A stretch of 14,269 nucleotides of DNA from Geobacter sp. (GTDB lineage Bacteria > Desulfobacterota > Desulfuromonadia > Geobacterales > DSM-12255). Below are positions 1 to 8,559 of this stretch, in pieces. The stretch's first letter is position 1. Every line of letters starts with the position of its first letter. The translations under genes and the position numbers were made by a program. Below the pieces are notes generated by a model, which did no database searches, was not told the DNA's origin, and saw only the letters and a list, made by a program, of their open reading frames with translations. The stretch is from contig VEOV01000327.1 of assembly GCA_012026855.1 (NCBI GenBank), forward strand, positions 1 to 14,269, read 5' to 3'.

Positions 1-46
1 CTGTTGTAGGTATGGGGAGGGGGGAAAACGGGAGGGAGCGACTGAC

Positions 47-1351
47 CTATTTCAGGCTGACGCTCGACTCCCCCTGGACCACGATCTGCAGCGTCAGCCG
101 GTCCTTCTGCACCGTCGCCTCCCCCAGAGTAAGGGACTTGACAGCGCCGGACAGCTTGACATGCTCGGCCACCTGTACCGCTGACAACGCGCTGGAGGCC
201 TTGCTGCGGGCCTTGTCCAGCTGCTCGACCACCGCGGCATCCAGCTTGGTCTTGATCGTTTCGCGGATTGTGCTGCTGAACAGCCAGCTGCCGGTACTGA
301 TCAGCCAGCCGGCGTTTCTGGTGTCAAAGTCGATGTTTTCAAAGGTCAGGCTATTCTGCTGGGGGTTGTACACCGGCTTGGCAAAGAGGGTCAGTTCACC
401 GTCAAAATCACCGGTGCTGGTCAGGACTACCACCAGGCGCCCCTCGTCACCCTGCAGGTGGAAACTCTTGATGGTGATCTTCTTGTCGTCACCGAAGCTC
501 TTGTCAAGCAGCACCGGCTTGAGGGCCGCCGTGAGGTCGGCAAAGAAGATATCGGCCCCCAGCTGGATATGAAAGCTGTTGTCCAGGGTTCCGACCTGCT
601 GCACCGGCGGCAGCTGTCTCGCCGGTGTGGCCGCCGGTTTCGGGCCGATGGTTATTTCGGCGCCGCTAATGACGCCGATGGAGAGCAACAGCCTGTTGCT
701 GGCCGCCAGTAGTGGGGTCATGACAATCTTTTGCGGGGTCAGCTTCAGCCAGGCGCTGAACTCCTTGCTGACCAGTTTCGGTTCAAAGGCGCTCTGCCAG
801 AGCGGAGCAATTTTGGCGCGCAGCTGGACCGACTCGTTCACCTTGGTGTCGATGATTGGCGCCAGCAGCTGCTGTACCGGCTGGGAAACGTTCTCCACCA
901 GGCTCTTCGGCTTCAGGGAGATCGGCCCCAGCTTGAAGTTGTCGACCAGGTTGTCGGTCAGGCCGGTGTAGTAAAGCTCGGTCCTGAGGCGCCAGTCAGG
1001 CAGGACGCTCACCCTGGCCCGGAAGCGGAGCCCGGCCCGCAAGGGATAGCTTTCGTACAGGGCATTGCTGAAGGTCAGCTGGATGGGGAGGGCGAAGTAA
1101 ACGAAGTTATCACTTGCTGCCACGGTTACCGGGCCGGTCCGGAGCACCGTAACGGTGATGCCCAGCCCCCCCTTCCCCTTGTACAGCTCTTTGGGGAGAG
1201 CCTTGTTGATCATGGCAGCCAGATCGCTGCAGGAGGCCTCGACGCTCAGGTTGATGGACGATGGCGGCACTGCGGCGAACGAGCAGGTTGTGCCCAGGAT
1301 GAAGCAGAGCAGTGTCAGCAATAGCCGGCTGGTAATAACGGTCTTTCTCAT
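47..1351 (-). CDS. Exported DUF4403-like protein
   Basis: This 434-residue protein resembles the DUF4403 family, whose molecular role is not established. The first 27 or so residues form a signal peptide: a basic MRK start, a hydrophobic core (LLLTLLCFIL) and a likely cut after SFA. There is no convincing lipobox around the nearby Cys. The rest is beta-rich with repeated segments (KITIKSFHLQGDEGRLVV and VKSLTLGEATVQKDRLTLQI look alike), as expected for a lipid-binding or envelope-type fold. I chose the ATG at 1351 because a GGAG lies nine bases upstream; a TTG one codon earlier is also open. The ATG overlaps the TGA of the preceding cupin gene by one base, which suggests translational coupling. 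It is the last gene of a three-gene unit. No terminator is visible in the 46 bases after its TAG. The family call is from memory of sequence style; the exported location is well supported. Confidence 0.75.
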   Translation of the reverse strand: MRKTVITSRLLLTLLCFILGTTCSFAAVPPSSINLSVEASCSDLAAMINKALPKELYKGKGGLGITVTVLRTGPVTVAASDNFVYFALPIQLTFSNALYESYPLRAGLRFRARVSVLPDWRLRTELYYTGLTDNLVDNFKLGPISLKPKSLVENVSQPVQQLLAPIIDTKVNESVQLRAKIAPLWQSAFEPKLVSKEFSAWLKLTPQKIVMTPLLAASNRLLLSIGVISGAEITIGPKPAATPARQLPPVQQVGTLDNSFHIQLGADIFFADLTAALKPVLLDKSFGDDKKITIKSFHLQGDEGRLVVVLTSTGDFDGELTLFAKPVYNPQQNSLTFENIDFDTRNAGWLISTGSWLFSSTIRETIKTKLDAAVVEQLDKARSKASSALSAVQVAEHVKLSGAVKSLTLGEATVQKDRLTLQIVVQGESSVSLK

Positions 1352-1650
1352 CAAACGCGCTCCGTGATGAAATCGTACTTGCCGACCCCCTGCACCAGCA
1401 GGTAGCGGGCGGTTTCATGGCCGGGGTTCAGCACCCGGTGCCACTGCGGCGGCTGCACCCGGAAGGTCTCGCCCGGCTGCAGCAGGATGGTTGCGTCAGG
1501 ATTCCTTGTGTCGAGCTGCAGACTGCCGCTCAAGCAGACAAAGAAATCGGCAATCTCGGAATGATAGTGCCAGGCGTTTGACTCCCCAATGGCCAGTTCC
1601 ATGATCCTTACCAGGGTGGTGTCGGTTCTGATTATCTCCTGATTGCCCAT
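1351..1650 (-). CDS. Small single-domain cupin protein
   Basis: A 99-residue protein that is almost entirely one cupin_2 beta barrel. Motif 1 is WHYHSEIADFFVCLSGSL, with H28 and H30 and with D35 in the place of the usual metal-binding Glu. Motif 2 is PGETFRVQPPQWHRV, with H71. The metal ligands are therefore present, but a small cupin alone does not reveal its substrate; it could be an enzyme or a sensor-like binding protein. The start at 1650 is preferred: GGAG sits eight bases before it and 19 bases separate it from the slipin stop. A longer reading frame beginning at 1698 would run into the slipin gene and has no ribosome site. It lies between the slipin and the DUF4403-like gene and overlaps the latter by one base, so it is probably co-transcribed. 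Cytoplasmic, since no signal peptide is visible. Confidence 0.8.
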   Translation of the reverse strand: MGNQEIIRTDTTLVRIMELAIGESNAWHYHSEIADFFVCLSGSLQLDTRNPDATILLQPGETFRVQPPQWHRVLNPGHETARYLLVQGVGKYDFITERV

Positions 1651-1669
1651 GACATCTGCTCCAATACGG

Positions 1670-2419
1670 CTATTTTGCCACCAGATCCTTGACCGCATTC
1701 ATCAGTTCGTAGGGGAAGAGGATGGTGGAGTTCTTCTCCGTGGCGATTTCGGTCATGGTCTGCAGAGTTCTCAGCTGCAGGGCGCCGGGGGTGTTTGACA
1801 GGATGGAGGCCGCCTGGGAGAGCTTTTCCGATGCTTCCAGTTCGCCGGTGGCATGGATGTTCTTGGCCCGCCGCTCCCGCTCCGCTTCGGCCTCCCTGGC
1901 CATGGCGCGCTGCATCTCGATGGGGAGGTCGATATTCTTCATCTCCACGTGGTCGATCTTCACCCCCCACTTGTTTGTCTGGCTCGCCAGGGCAACGCTG
2001 ATCGCCTCCTGCAGCTTGTCCTGTTCCCCCAGGACATCGTCAAGGATATGTTTGCCGATCACGGCGCGCAGGGCGGTCTGGGCCAGCTGCCGCAGGGCAT
2101 AGGCATAATCCTCCACCTCGATGATGGCGTTTTTCGGATCCACCACCTTGGAATAGACCACCGCTGTGATCTTGATGGTCACATTATCCTTGGTAACCGC
2201 ATCCTGGGGAGGGATCTCGTTGGCCACCGTCCTAAGCGGCACGATGGTCATCTGCTCAATGTACGGGATCAGCAGAATCAGGCCAGGACCGCGGACGCCG
2301 ACACAGCGGCCGAGACGAAAAACCACCCCCCGCTCGTACTCCTTGAGAATCCTGATGGATGCTGCCAGGGTGGTGACGATGATGAACAGCAGGACAATGA
2401 ATGGCACAAATGGTGGCAT
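1670..2419 (-). CDS. Stomatin/slipin-type SPFH membrane protein
   Basis: A 249-residue protein of the stomatin/prohibitin (SPFH/band 7) family. Such proteins form oligomers on the inner membrane and are thought to organise membrane domains or regulate proteases. One N-terminal hydrophobic segment (about residues 3-22) is followed directly by the SPFH signature: EYERGVVFRLGRCVGVRGPG, then IPYIEQM, VPLRT, and the helical part with WGVKIDHVEMKNIDLP. The region EAEAERERRAKNIHATGELEA is the typical charged coiled coil near the C-terminus. Length matches bacterial slipins. A near-perfect AGGAGGT lies just upstream of the ATG. Slipins often sit beside an NfeD-type membrane protease, but none is visible here; the downstream neighbours are a cupin and an exported DUF4403-like protein. 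It is the first gene of this small unit. No convincing promoter was found in the 60 bases upstream, so it may rely on sequence further up. Confidence 0.93.
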   Translation of the reverse strand: MPPFVPFIVLLFIIVTTLAASIRILKEYERGVVFRLGRCVGVRGPGLILLIPYIEQMTIVPLRTVANEIPPQDAVTKDNVTIKITAVVYSKVVDPKNAIIEVEDYAYALRQLAQTALRAVIGKHILDDVLGEQDKLQEAISVALASQTNKWGVKIDHVEMKNIDLPIEMQRAMAREAEAERERRAKNIHATGELEASEKLSQAASILSNTPGALQLRTLQTMTEIATEKNSTILFPYELMNAVKDLVAK

Positions 2420-2479
2420 AGTGTAACCTCCTAAGGTGGATTGAACCGGTTTTTTGCATGTAGCTAACGGCAGGGGAGA

Positions 2480-2901
2480 TCACCTGACGGTCTTTTGGTC
2501 AGGTGCATCATCCAGGTTAGATATTGTTTCTGGCCCTACATTTTCGGCCCCATTGAGCTTATTTACGTCATCCTCAATGTACACAATAAGGATCAAGAGG
2601 TAGCAAAAAAACAAAGCGAATATTGTTTCGTAATATTTTGAGACCGAATGTAAGTACTTCCAAAAAAAGAGGCCAATTGGTACTGATAACATCCCAATCG
2701 CTTTTTTGAATGGTGCAAATCTGTTATTGAATTCGGAATAAAATTTATAGGCTAATGCGAGCATTGGTGCAGATATTAAAATGAAATCCCAACTGCCTTC
2801 AAAAGTGACAACATCCCAATTTCATTGAAACTTTTGACAACTAAAAATATTAAAACCAGTAAAATCGCAATTCTAATTTTTCTGTTATCACTAGAGTTCA
2901 T
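2480..2901 (-). pseudogene. Small hypothetical membrane protein, broken by a one-base frameshift
   Basis: The ATG at 2901 has a good ribosome site (AGGAG, eight bases upstream) and reads MNSSDNRKIRIAILLVLIFL before running out of frame to a TAA at 2776-2778. In the next frame a stretch continuing to 2480 begins right where the first should go on: ...SFNEIG, then DVVTFEGSWDFILISAP and the final 94 residues. The switch is around 2812-2824, at a GGG run (CCC at 2815-2817 on the plus strand). The span is 422 bases, so one extra base would give exactly 141 codons with stop. The joined protein would have about four hydrophobic segments and an acidic C-terminal tail with no recognised domain. Base use is strongly AT-rich, unlike both flanks, which suggests transfer. 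It could be a true pseudogene, a sequencing error or programmed frameshifting. Confidence 0.65.
2481..2505. repeat. Inverted repeat over the stop codon of the small membrane gene
   Basis: CACCTGAC (2481-2488) and GTCAGGTG (2498-2505) are perfect 8-bp inverted arms around a 9-base loop. The repeat overlaps the TGA at 2480-2482 of the minus-strand gene. No T-run follows on the minus strand, so it is not a standard intrinsic terminator. It could stabilise the 3' end of the mRNA or serve as a protein-binding site. Confidence 0.6.
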
Positions 2902-2944
2902 AACGTATGCTCCTGTCAAAGCTCCACCTATATTTTTTATTAAC

Positions 2945-3043
2945 TAACTACTTATTGGTGGCAACCCTATATAGGGAACATGTTCCGCATATAGGTAACA
3001 AGTGTCTCATTTAAGGAACCTGCCTGACTACTTATCCCGGCAA
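2945..3043. repeat. Cluster of short direct repeats
   Basis: Two kinds of repeat are interleaved. Three related 12-mers start exactly 20 bases apart: ATATAGGGAACA (2969), ATATAGGTAACA (2989) and the weaker ATTTAAGGAACC (3009). Flanking them is a longer repeat, CTAACTACTTAT..GGCAAC (from 2945) and CTGACTACTTAT..GGCAAC (from 3024), about 79 bases apart. The two-turn spacing suggests a protein array on one DNA face. Terminal repeats of some transposons look like this, but no transposase is present. Confidence 0.5.
2966..2995. promoter_or_regulatory. 30-bp near-perfect palindrome, probable operator
   Basis: The two 15-base arms match at 13 of 15 positions around a centre at 2980/2981. The outer arms are CCTATAT (2966-2972) and ATATAGG (2989-2995); the core GGAACATGTTCC (2975-2986) is a perfect 12-bp palindrome. 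It lies 65-94 bases upstream of the ATG of the small membrane gene. Symmetry and size fit a dimeric regulator site or a recombinase/transposase-binding site. No regulator or transposase gene is in the window. Confidence 0.6.
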
Positions 3044-3052
3044 CATCCGCTT

Positions 3053-3097
3053 AAAACACAAACAGCCGCAGCGTCGCTAACAGCGGCACTGCGGCTG
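3053..3097 (-). terminator. Intrinsic terminator of a short intergenic transcript
   Basis: On the minus strand a 9-bp stem, CAGCCGCAG with CTGCGGCTG (3089-3097 and 3063-3071), encloses a smaller CGCT/AGCG hairpin and is followed by TTTGTGTTTT (3062-3053). This is a strong intrinsic terminator. It lies downstream of the candidate promoter at 3155-3183 and about 150 bases upstream of the small membrane gene. Confidence 0.75.
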
Positions 3098-3148
3098 CAA
3101 TCTGTGATTTCTCCTCAAGTGCCATCATTGGCCCCAGTGCATAAAAGT
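3053..3148 (-). ncRNA. Candidate ~96-nt small RNA or attenuated leader
   Basis: A promoter-like element (3155-3183) and a strong terminator (3053-3097) define a minus-strand transcript of about 96 bases, isolated from the liu operon by the terminator at 3220-3247. It contains a 25-codon ORF (3128-3051; a second ATG is at 3125) that runs through the terminator and stops inside its T-tract. The ORF has five Leu codons, clustered in PLLATLRL. Its ribosome site is weak (GGGG six bases before the second ATG). It could be a free small RNA, or a leader in which translation opens the terminator to let transcription reach the downstream gene. This is inferred from structure only; I recognise no RNA family. 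Confidence 0.4.
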
Positions 3149-3154
3149 TTGTTC

Positions 3155-3183
3155 ACATTACTTTGCAGGGAGATGTCTGTCAA
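3155..3183 (-). promoter_or_regulatory. Sigma70-type promoter candidate
   Basis: On the minus strand a perfect -35 TTGACA (3183-3178) is followed, after exactly 17 bases, by TAATGT (3160-3155), a weak -10. The expected start is near 3148. Its position between two terminators supports a separate small transcription unit. Confidence 0.45.
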
Positions 3184-3219
3184 GGGGGATTAGACGGGGC
3201 TTGAAAGGGACATTGCCAT

Positions 3220-3247
3220 AAAAAAGGGCCCCCGCTGCCGGGAGCCC
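3220..3247 (-). terminator. Intrinsic terminator of the liu operon
   Basis: Six bases after the stop codon of the acyl-CoA synthetase gene, the minus strand forms a 9-bp stem, GGGCTCCCG with CGGGGGCCC (one G-U pair), with a GCAG loop and a run of six T (3225-3220). Position and form mark the end of the operon. Confidence 0.9.
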
Positions 3248-3253
3248 TTCTTG

Positions 3254-4912
3254 CTAGGCTGTTGGCCCTGCATCCTCTAGTGACAATTCTTTTATCGCCA
3301 TATCCCGCATCTTGAATTTCTGAATCTTGCCCGACGCGGTCATGGGGTAGCTCTCCACGAACTTGACATACTTGGGAATCTTGTAGTTGGCGATCTTGCC
3401 GGTGCAGAACTCCCGCACCTCTTCCTCAGTCATCTCCATCCCTTTCTTGAGGATGATGGAGGCCATGACCTGCTCGCCGTATTTGCGGTCAGGCACGCCG
3501 TAGACCTGGATATCGGAGACCTTGGGGTGGGTGTAGAGGAACTCCTCGATCTCCCGGGGGTAGATGTTCTCGCCGCCGCGGATGATCATGTTCTTGATCC
3601 GGCCGGTGATCTTGCAGTAGCCGTTCTCGTCCATGATGGCCAGGTCGCCGGTGTGGAGCCATTTCTCCGGGTCGATGGCCCTGGCAGTTTCGTCCGGCAT
3701 CTTGTAGTAACCCTTCATGACGTGGGAGCCGCGGGTGCAGAGCGCACCCTGCTTGCCGGGCGGCAGCGCCTCGCCGGTCTCGATGTCGACGATCTTCACC
3801 TCCACATCGGGGAGGGAGCGGCCGACGGTGGCGACCCGCAGCTCGATGGCATCGTCGGTCCGGGTCTGGGTGATAACCGGTGATGATTCGGTCTGGCCGT
3901 AGGCAATGGTGATCTCCGAGGCGTGCATCTTGCTGATCACCTTTTTCATTACCTCGATGGGGCAGTTGGAGCCTGCCATGATGCCGGTGCGCAGGGTCTT
4001 CAGGTCGAATTTTTCAAAATCAGGGTGCTCCAGTTCGGCGATGAACATGGTCGGGACGCCGTGGACCGCGGTGCACTTCTCCTTCTCGATGGTCTCCAGG
4101 ACTTTGAGCGGGTCGAAGATCTCCACCGGCACCATGGTGGTGCCGTGGGTGACGCAGGCCATGACCCCGAGGACGCAGCCGAAGCAGTGGAAGAACGGCA
4201 CCGGTATGCAGAGCCGGTCGTTTTCAGTGAACTTCATGCACTCGCCAATGTTGAAACCGTTGTTGACCACGTTGTAGTGGGTCAGCATGACCCCCTTGGG
4301 GAAGCCGGTGGTGCCGGAGGTGTACTGCATGTTGATGGTCTCGTGGCAATCCAGGGTTGCCTCTACTGCGGCCAGCTCGGCATCACTGACCCCTGCGCCC
4401 AGTTTGACGATCTCCTCGAAGTTCATCATCCCGGCCGGGGCGCCGTCACCGATGAAAATGACATTCTTCAGGTAGGGGAGTTTGGCAGATTTCAGGTTAC
4501 AGGCGCCCGAGGTCGCCAGTTCGGGCAGGACTTCGTTGACCGTGGCCACGTAGTCGCTGTCCTTGAAGGATTTGACCATGAAGAGGGTGGTGGAGTCGGA
4601 CTGGCCCAGGATGTATTCCAGCTCGGCCGACTTGTAGCTGGTGTTGACTGTCACCAGGATGGCGCCGATCTTGGCAGTGGCAAACTGCAGGGTCACCCAT
4701 TCGGGCACGTTGTAGGCCCAGATGGAGAGGTTGTCCCCCTTTTTAACCCCCATCTTCAGCAGTCCCTTGGCCACCTGGCGGCAGCGCTCGTTGAACTGGC
4801 TCCAGCTGTAGCGCAGATTGCGCTCGTGGTAGATAAGGGCATCGCGATCAGGGTACTTGCCCGCGATATGATCAAGAAGTCCGCCTACGGTGAAATCAAG
4901 CTGGTTTGACAT
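3254..4912 (-). CDS. AMP-forming acyl-CoA synthetase
   Basis: A 552-residue member of the ANL adenylating superfamily, closest in style to ACSF2/FadD-like medium-chain acyl-CoA synthetases. It joins a carboxylic acid to CoA using ATP, giving AMP and PPi. Motifs appear in the expected order: P-loop YTSGTTGFPKG (197-207), A5 YGQTESSP (about 338), A7 WLHTGDLAIMDENG, A8 GRIKNMIIRGGENIYP, and A10 SGKIQKFKMRD with catalytic Lys529. Length is normal, so it looks intact. There is no signal peptide. GGAGGAAGAGC precedes the ATG. It is the last gene before the terminator, 41 bases after liuE. The substrate cannot be read from sequence; context suggests isovalerate or a related branched acid entering the pathway, or reactivation of the acetoacetate made by LiuE. 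True acetoacetyl-CoA synthetases are usually about 100 residues longer, so the first is favoured. Confidence 0.93.
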   Translation of the reverse strand: MSNQLDFTVGGLLDHIAGKYPDRDALIYHERNLRYSWSQFNERCRQVAKGLLKMGVKKGDNLSIWAYNVPEWVTLQFATAKIGAILVTVNTSYKSAELEYILGQSDSTTLFMVKSFKDSDYVATVNEVLPELATSGACNLKSAKLPYLKNVIFIGDGAPAGMMNFEEIVKLGAGVSDAELAAVEATLDCHETINMQYTSGTTGFPKGVMLTHYNVVNNGFNIGECMKFTENDRLCIPVPFFHCFGCVLGVMACVTHGTTMVPVEIFDPLKVLETIEKEKCTAVHGVPTMFIAELEHPDFEKFDLKTLRTGIMAGSNCPIEVMKKVISKMHASEITIAYGQTESSPVITQTRTDDAIELRVATVGRSLPDVEVKIVDIETGEALPPGKQGALCTRGSHVMKGYYKMPDETARAIDPEKWLHTGDLAIMDENGYCKITGRIKNMIIRGGENIYPREIEEFLYTHPKVSDIQVYGVPDRKYGEQVMASIILKKGMEMTEEEVREFCTGKIANYKIPKYVKFVESYPMTASGKIQKFKMRDMAIKELSLEDAGPTA

Positions 4913-4953
4913 GCTCTTCCTCCCTCTTTATGGAATCAGGTTGAACGGAACTG

Positions 4954-5856
4954 TTATTTGCACCCTGCTCTTGCCCTGGCTACCCGTGAACCGGAGGGGC
5001 GGCCGAGAATTTCGGAGATATAATTACCTGCTTCGATGAGACTGTCAAGATTAACTCCTGTTTCAATGCCCATTCCGTGCAACATGTAGAGCAGGTCCTC
5101 GCTGGCGACATTGCCGGCGGCGTTGGTGGCATAGGGACAGCCCCCCAGGCCGGCGACCGAGCTGTCCACTACCGAGATGCCCCGCTCCAGCACCGCCAGG
5201 ATGTTGGCCAGCGCCTGGCCGTAGGTGTCGTGGAAATGGACCGCCAACTTTTCTCTGGGAACCTTGTTGGCCACGGCATCCACCATCAGCTGCGCCTTGA
5301 CCGGTGTGCCGACACCGATGGTGTCGCCGAGGAAGATTTCGTAGCATCCCAGTTCGAACATCCGCGCCGCCACATTGGCCACCGACTCAGGGGCGATCTC
5401 CCCTTCGTAGGGGCAGCCGAGGGCGCAGGAGACGGCGCCGCGCACCTTGACCCCCCGCTTGGTCGCGGCCCGGGTTACCTTGGCAAACCGCTCGATGCTC
5501 TGCTCGATGGAGCAGTTGATGTTCTTCTGGGAAAAGGTTTCCGAAGCGGCACCGAAGACAGCCACCTCGGTGGCTCCGGCAGCCACGGCCGCCTCGAATC
5601 CCTGCAGGTTGGGGACCAGCACCGGGTAGGAGACCCCTGGTCTCCGTTCGATACCGGCCATGACCTCGGCATTGTCGGCCATCTGGGGCACCCACTTGGG
5701 GGAGACGAAGCTGGTTGACTCGATGGATGACAGGCCGCAGGCGGTCAGCTTGTTGATCAGCTCGATCTTGTACTGAGCCGGGACGATCAGCCGCTCTTTC
5801 TGCAGTCCGTCCCGGGGACCGACTTCGACGATTTTGACAAATTTGGGGAGTCGCAC
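4954..5856 (-). CDS. liuE: Hydroxymethylglutaryl-CoA lyase
   Basis: A 300-residue HMG-CoA lyase, which splits 3-hydroxy-3-methylglutaryl-CoA into acetyl-CoA and acetoacetate, the last step of leucine breakdown. It is a single DRE-TIM barrel with the family motifs VEVGPRDGLQ (R15, D16), VHFHDTYGQ (metal ligands H207 and H209) and AGLGGCPYA with the active-site loop Cys240. Length matches bacterial lyases and no key residue is missing. The start is GTG at 5856, supported by AGGAG seven bases upstream; no in-frame ATG lies near. It follows liuD after a 202-base spacer that contains a large palindrome, and precedes the acyl-CoA synthetase by 41 bases. The symbol mvaB is also used for this enzyme. 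Neighbours liuA, liuB, liuC and liuD make the role in leucine catabolism secure. Confidence 0.96.
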   Translation of the reverse strand: MRLPKFVKIVEVGPRDGLQKERLIVPAQYKIELINKLTACGLSSIESTSFVSPKWVPQMADNAEVMAGIERRPGVSYPVLVPNLQGFEAAVAAGATEVAVFGAASETFSQKNINCSIEQSIERFAKVTRAATKRGVKVRGAVSCALGCPYEGEIAPESVANVAARMFELGCYEIFLGDTIGVGTPVKAQLMVDAVANKVPREKLAVHFHDTYGQALANILAVLERGISVVDSSVAGLGGCPYATNAAGNVASEDLLYMLHGMGIETGVNLDSLIEAGNYISEILGRPSGSRVARARAGCK

Positions 5857-5904
5857 TCTATTGCTCCTATGATGGCAGGTGAGGGCTGCCGGAGTGAGTC
5901 ATTC

Positions 5905-6000
5905 GAGGCTATTGCGTAGCAATTCTTGGCGAAATGAAGCGTAAACAGTCGATATTGTCTGAGCGCAGCGAGTTTATCGACTGTAGCGCAATGAGCCTAG
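5905..6000. repeat. Intergenic palindromic element, liuD-liuE spacer
   Basis: Nested inverted repeats fill the middle of the 202-base spacer. Inner arms ACAGTCGATA (5945-5954) and TATCGACTGT (5975-5984) are perfect, and the pairing extends into GCG on both sides. Outer arms AGGCTATTGCG (5906-5916) and CGCAATGAGCCT (5987-5998) pair with one bulged base. The left side also carries a small hairpin ATTGC-GTA-GCAAT (5911-5923). No T-run follows, so it is not a plain terminator. It looks like a REP/MITE-type intergenic repeat. Confidence 0.65.
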
Positions 6001-6058
6001 AAGTGCAGCAATGGCCTCGGCAGACGAACGCAGGCAGTGCTCACCTGCCATATTACAT

Positions 6059-8062
<2,004 letters not shown>

Positions 8063-8111
8063 GGCAGGTATCCTTTTATTCTGTGCTTGGTAGCGCTCTT
8101 GGTCCTGTTAA

Positions 8112-8555
8112 TCAGTTGCGACAGGCGATCATGTACTTGAAGCCAGACGCTATGACTGTTTCGCCCTTCTGGTTCACCCCGGTGAAGCGCAGCACCGCCA
8201 TACCCCGATCAGGCTTGCTCCGCGATCGTCTCAGTTCGGCCCAGTGCGCTGCGATGGTGAGCCGGTCGTCAGGTCTTACCGGGTTGGGAAGTTGCACCTC
8301 TTCAATGCCTAGCCCGCTAAGGATGGCCATCTCCCCCTGGGCATCCACCAGAATCCGCGTGCAGGCCGAGAGAGTCTGCAGCGATGAGGCGATGATGCCG
8401 CCGAAGCGGGATGCCGCTGCAGCCTGTACGTCAATATGAAACGGTTGCGGGTCGTACTTGACGGCAAACTCGATAATCTCCTCCTGGCTGAAGATCAGAT
8501 TGCGGCAGTCGAGAGCCGCACCTTCGGCCAGATCTTCCCAGTAGAGTCTCTTCAT
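8112..8555 (-). CDS. MaoC-type (hotdog) acyl dehydratase
   Basis: A 147-residue single hotdog-fold protein of the MaoC/R-specific enoyl-CoA hydratase group, enzymes that add water to or remove it from acyl-CoA esters. The hydratase motif is clear: FAVKYDPQPFHID, with catalytic D35 and H40, followed by FGGIIASSLQTLSACTRILVD. It begins four bases after the liuC stop with only a weak GGGGT ribosome site, so its translation is probably coupled to liuC. Core leucine breakdown already has LiuC for hydration, so this enzyme is extra; it may act on a side-chain variant or on the opposite stereoisomer of an intermediate. Its exact substrate is unknown. Cytoplasmic. Confidence 0.85.
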   Translation of the reverse strand: MKRLYWEDLAEGAALDCRNLIFSQEEIIEFAVKYDPQPFHIDVQAAAASRFGGIIASSLQTLSACTRILVDAQGEMAILSGLGIEEVQLPNPVRPDDRLTIAAHWAELRRSRSKPDRGMAVLRFTGVNQKGETVIASGFKYMIACRN

Positions 8556-8559
8556 CTGC

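Noticed and set aside
1651..1698. Longer start of the cupin gene
   Set aside because: It overlaps the slipin C-terminus and lacks a ribosome site; the start at 1650 has GGAG at good distance.
2945..3043. CRISPR array
   Set aside because: The repeats are only 12 bases, degenerate and 20 bases apart, with no cas genes.
3002..3193. Plus-strand 63-codon frame in the spacer
   Set aside because: GTG start without ribosome site, crosses the repeats, terminator and promoter of the opposite strand.
2945..3200. Insertion-sequence remnant (multi-repeat end, IS21-like)
   Set aside because: The repeat layout is suggestive, but no transposase fragment, second end or target duplication could be found.
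3923..4909. Long open plus-strand frame opposite the acyl-CoA synthetase
   Set aside because: It mirrors a clear adenylating enzyme in a GC-rich region and shows no domain; a shadow of codon bias.
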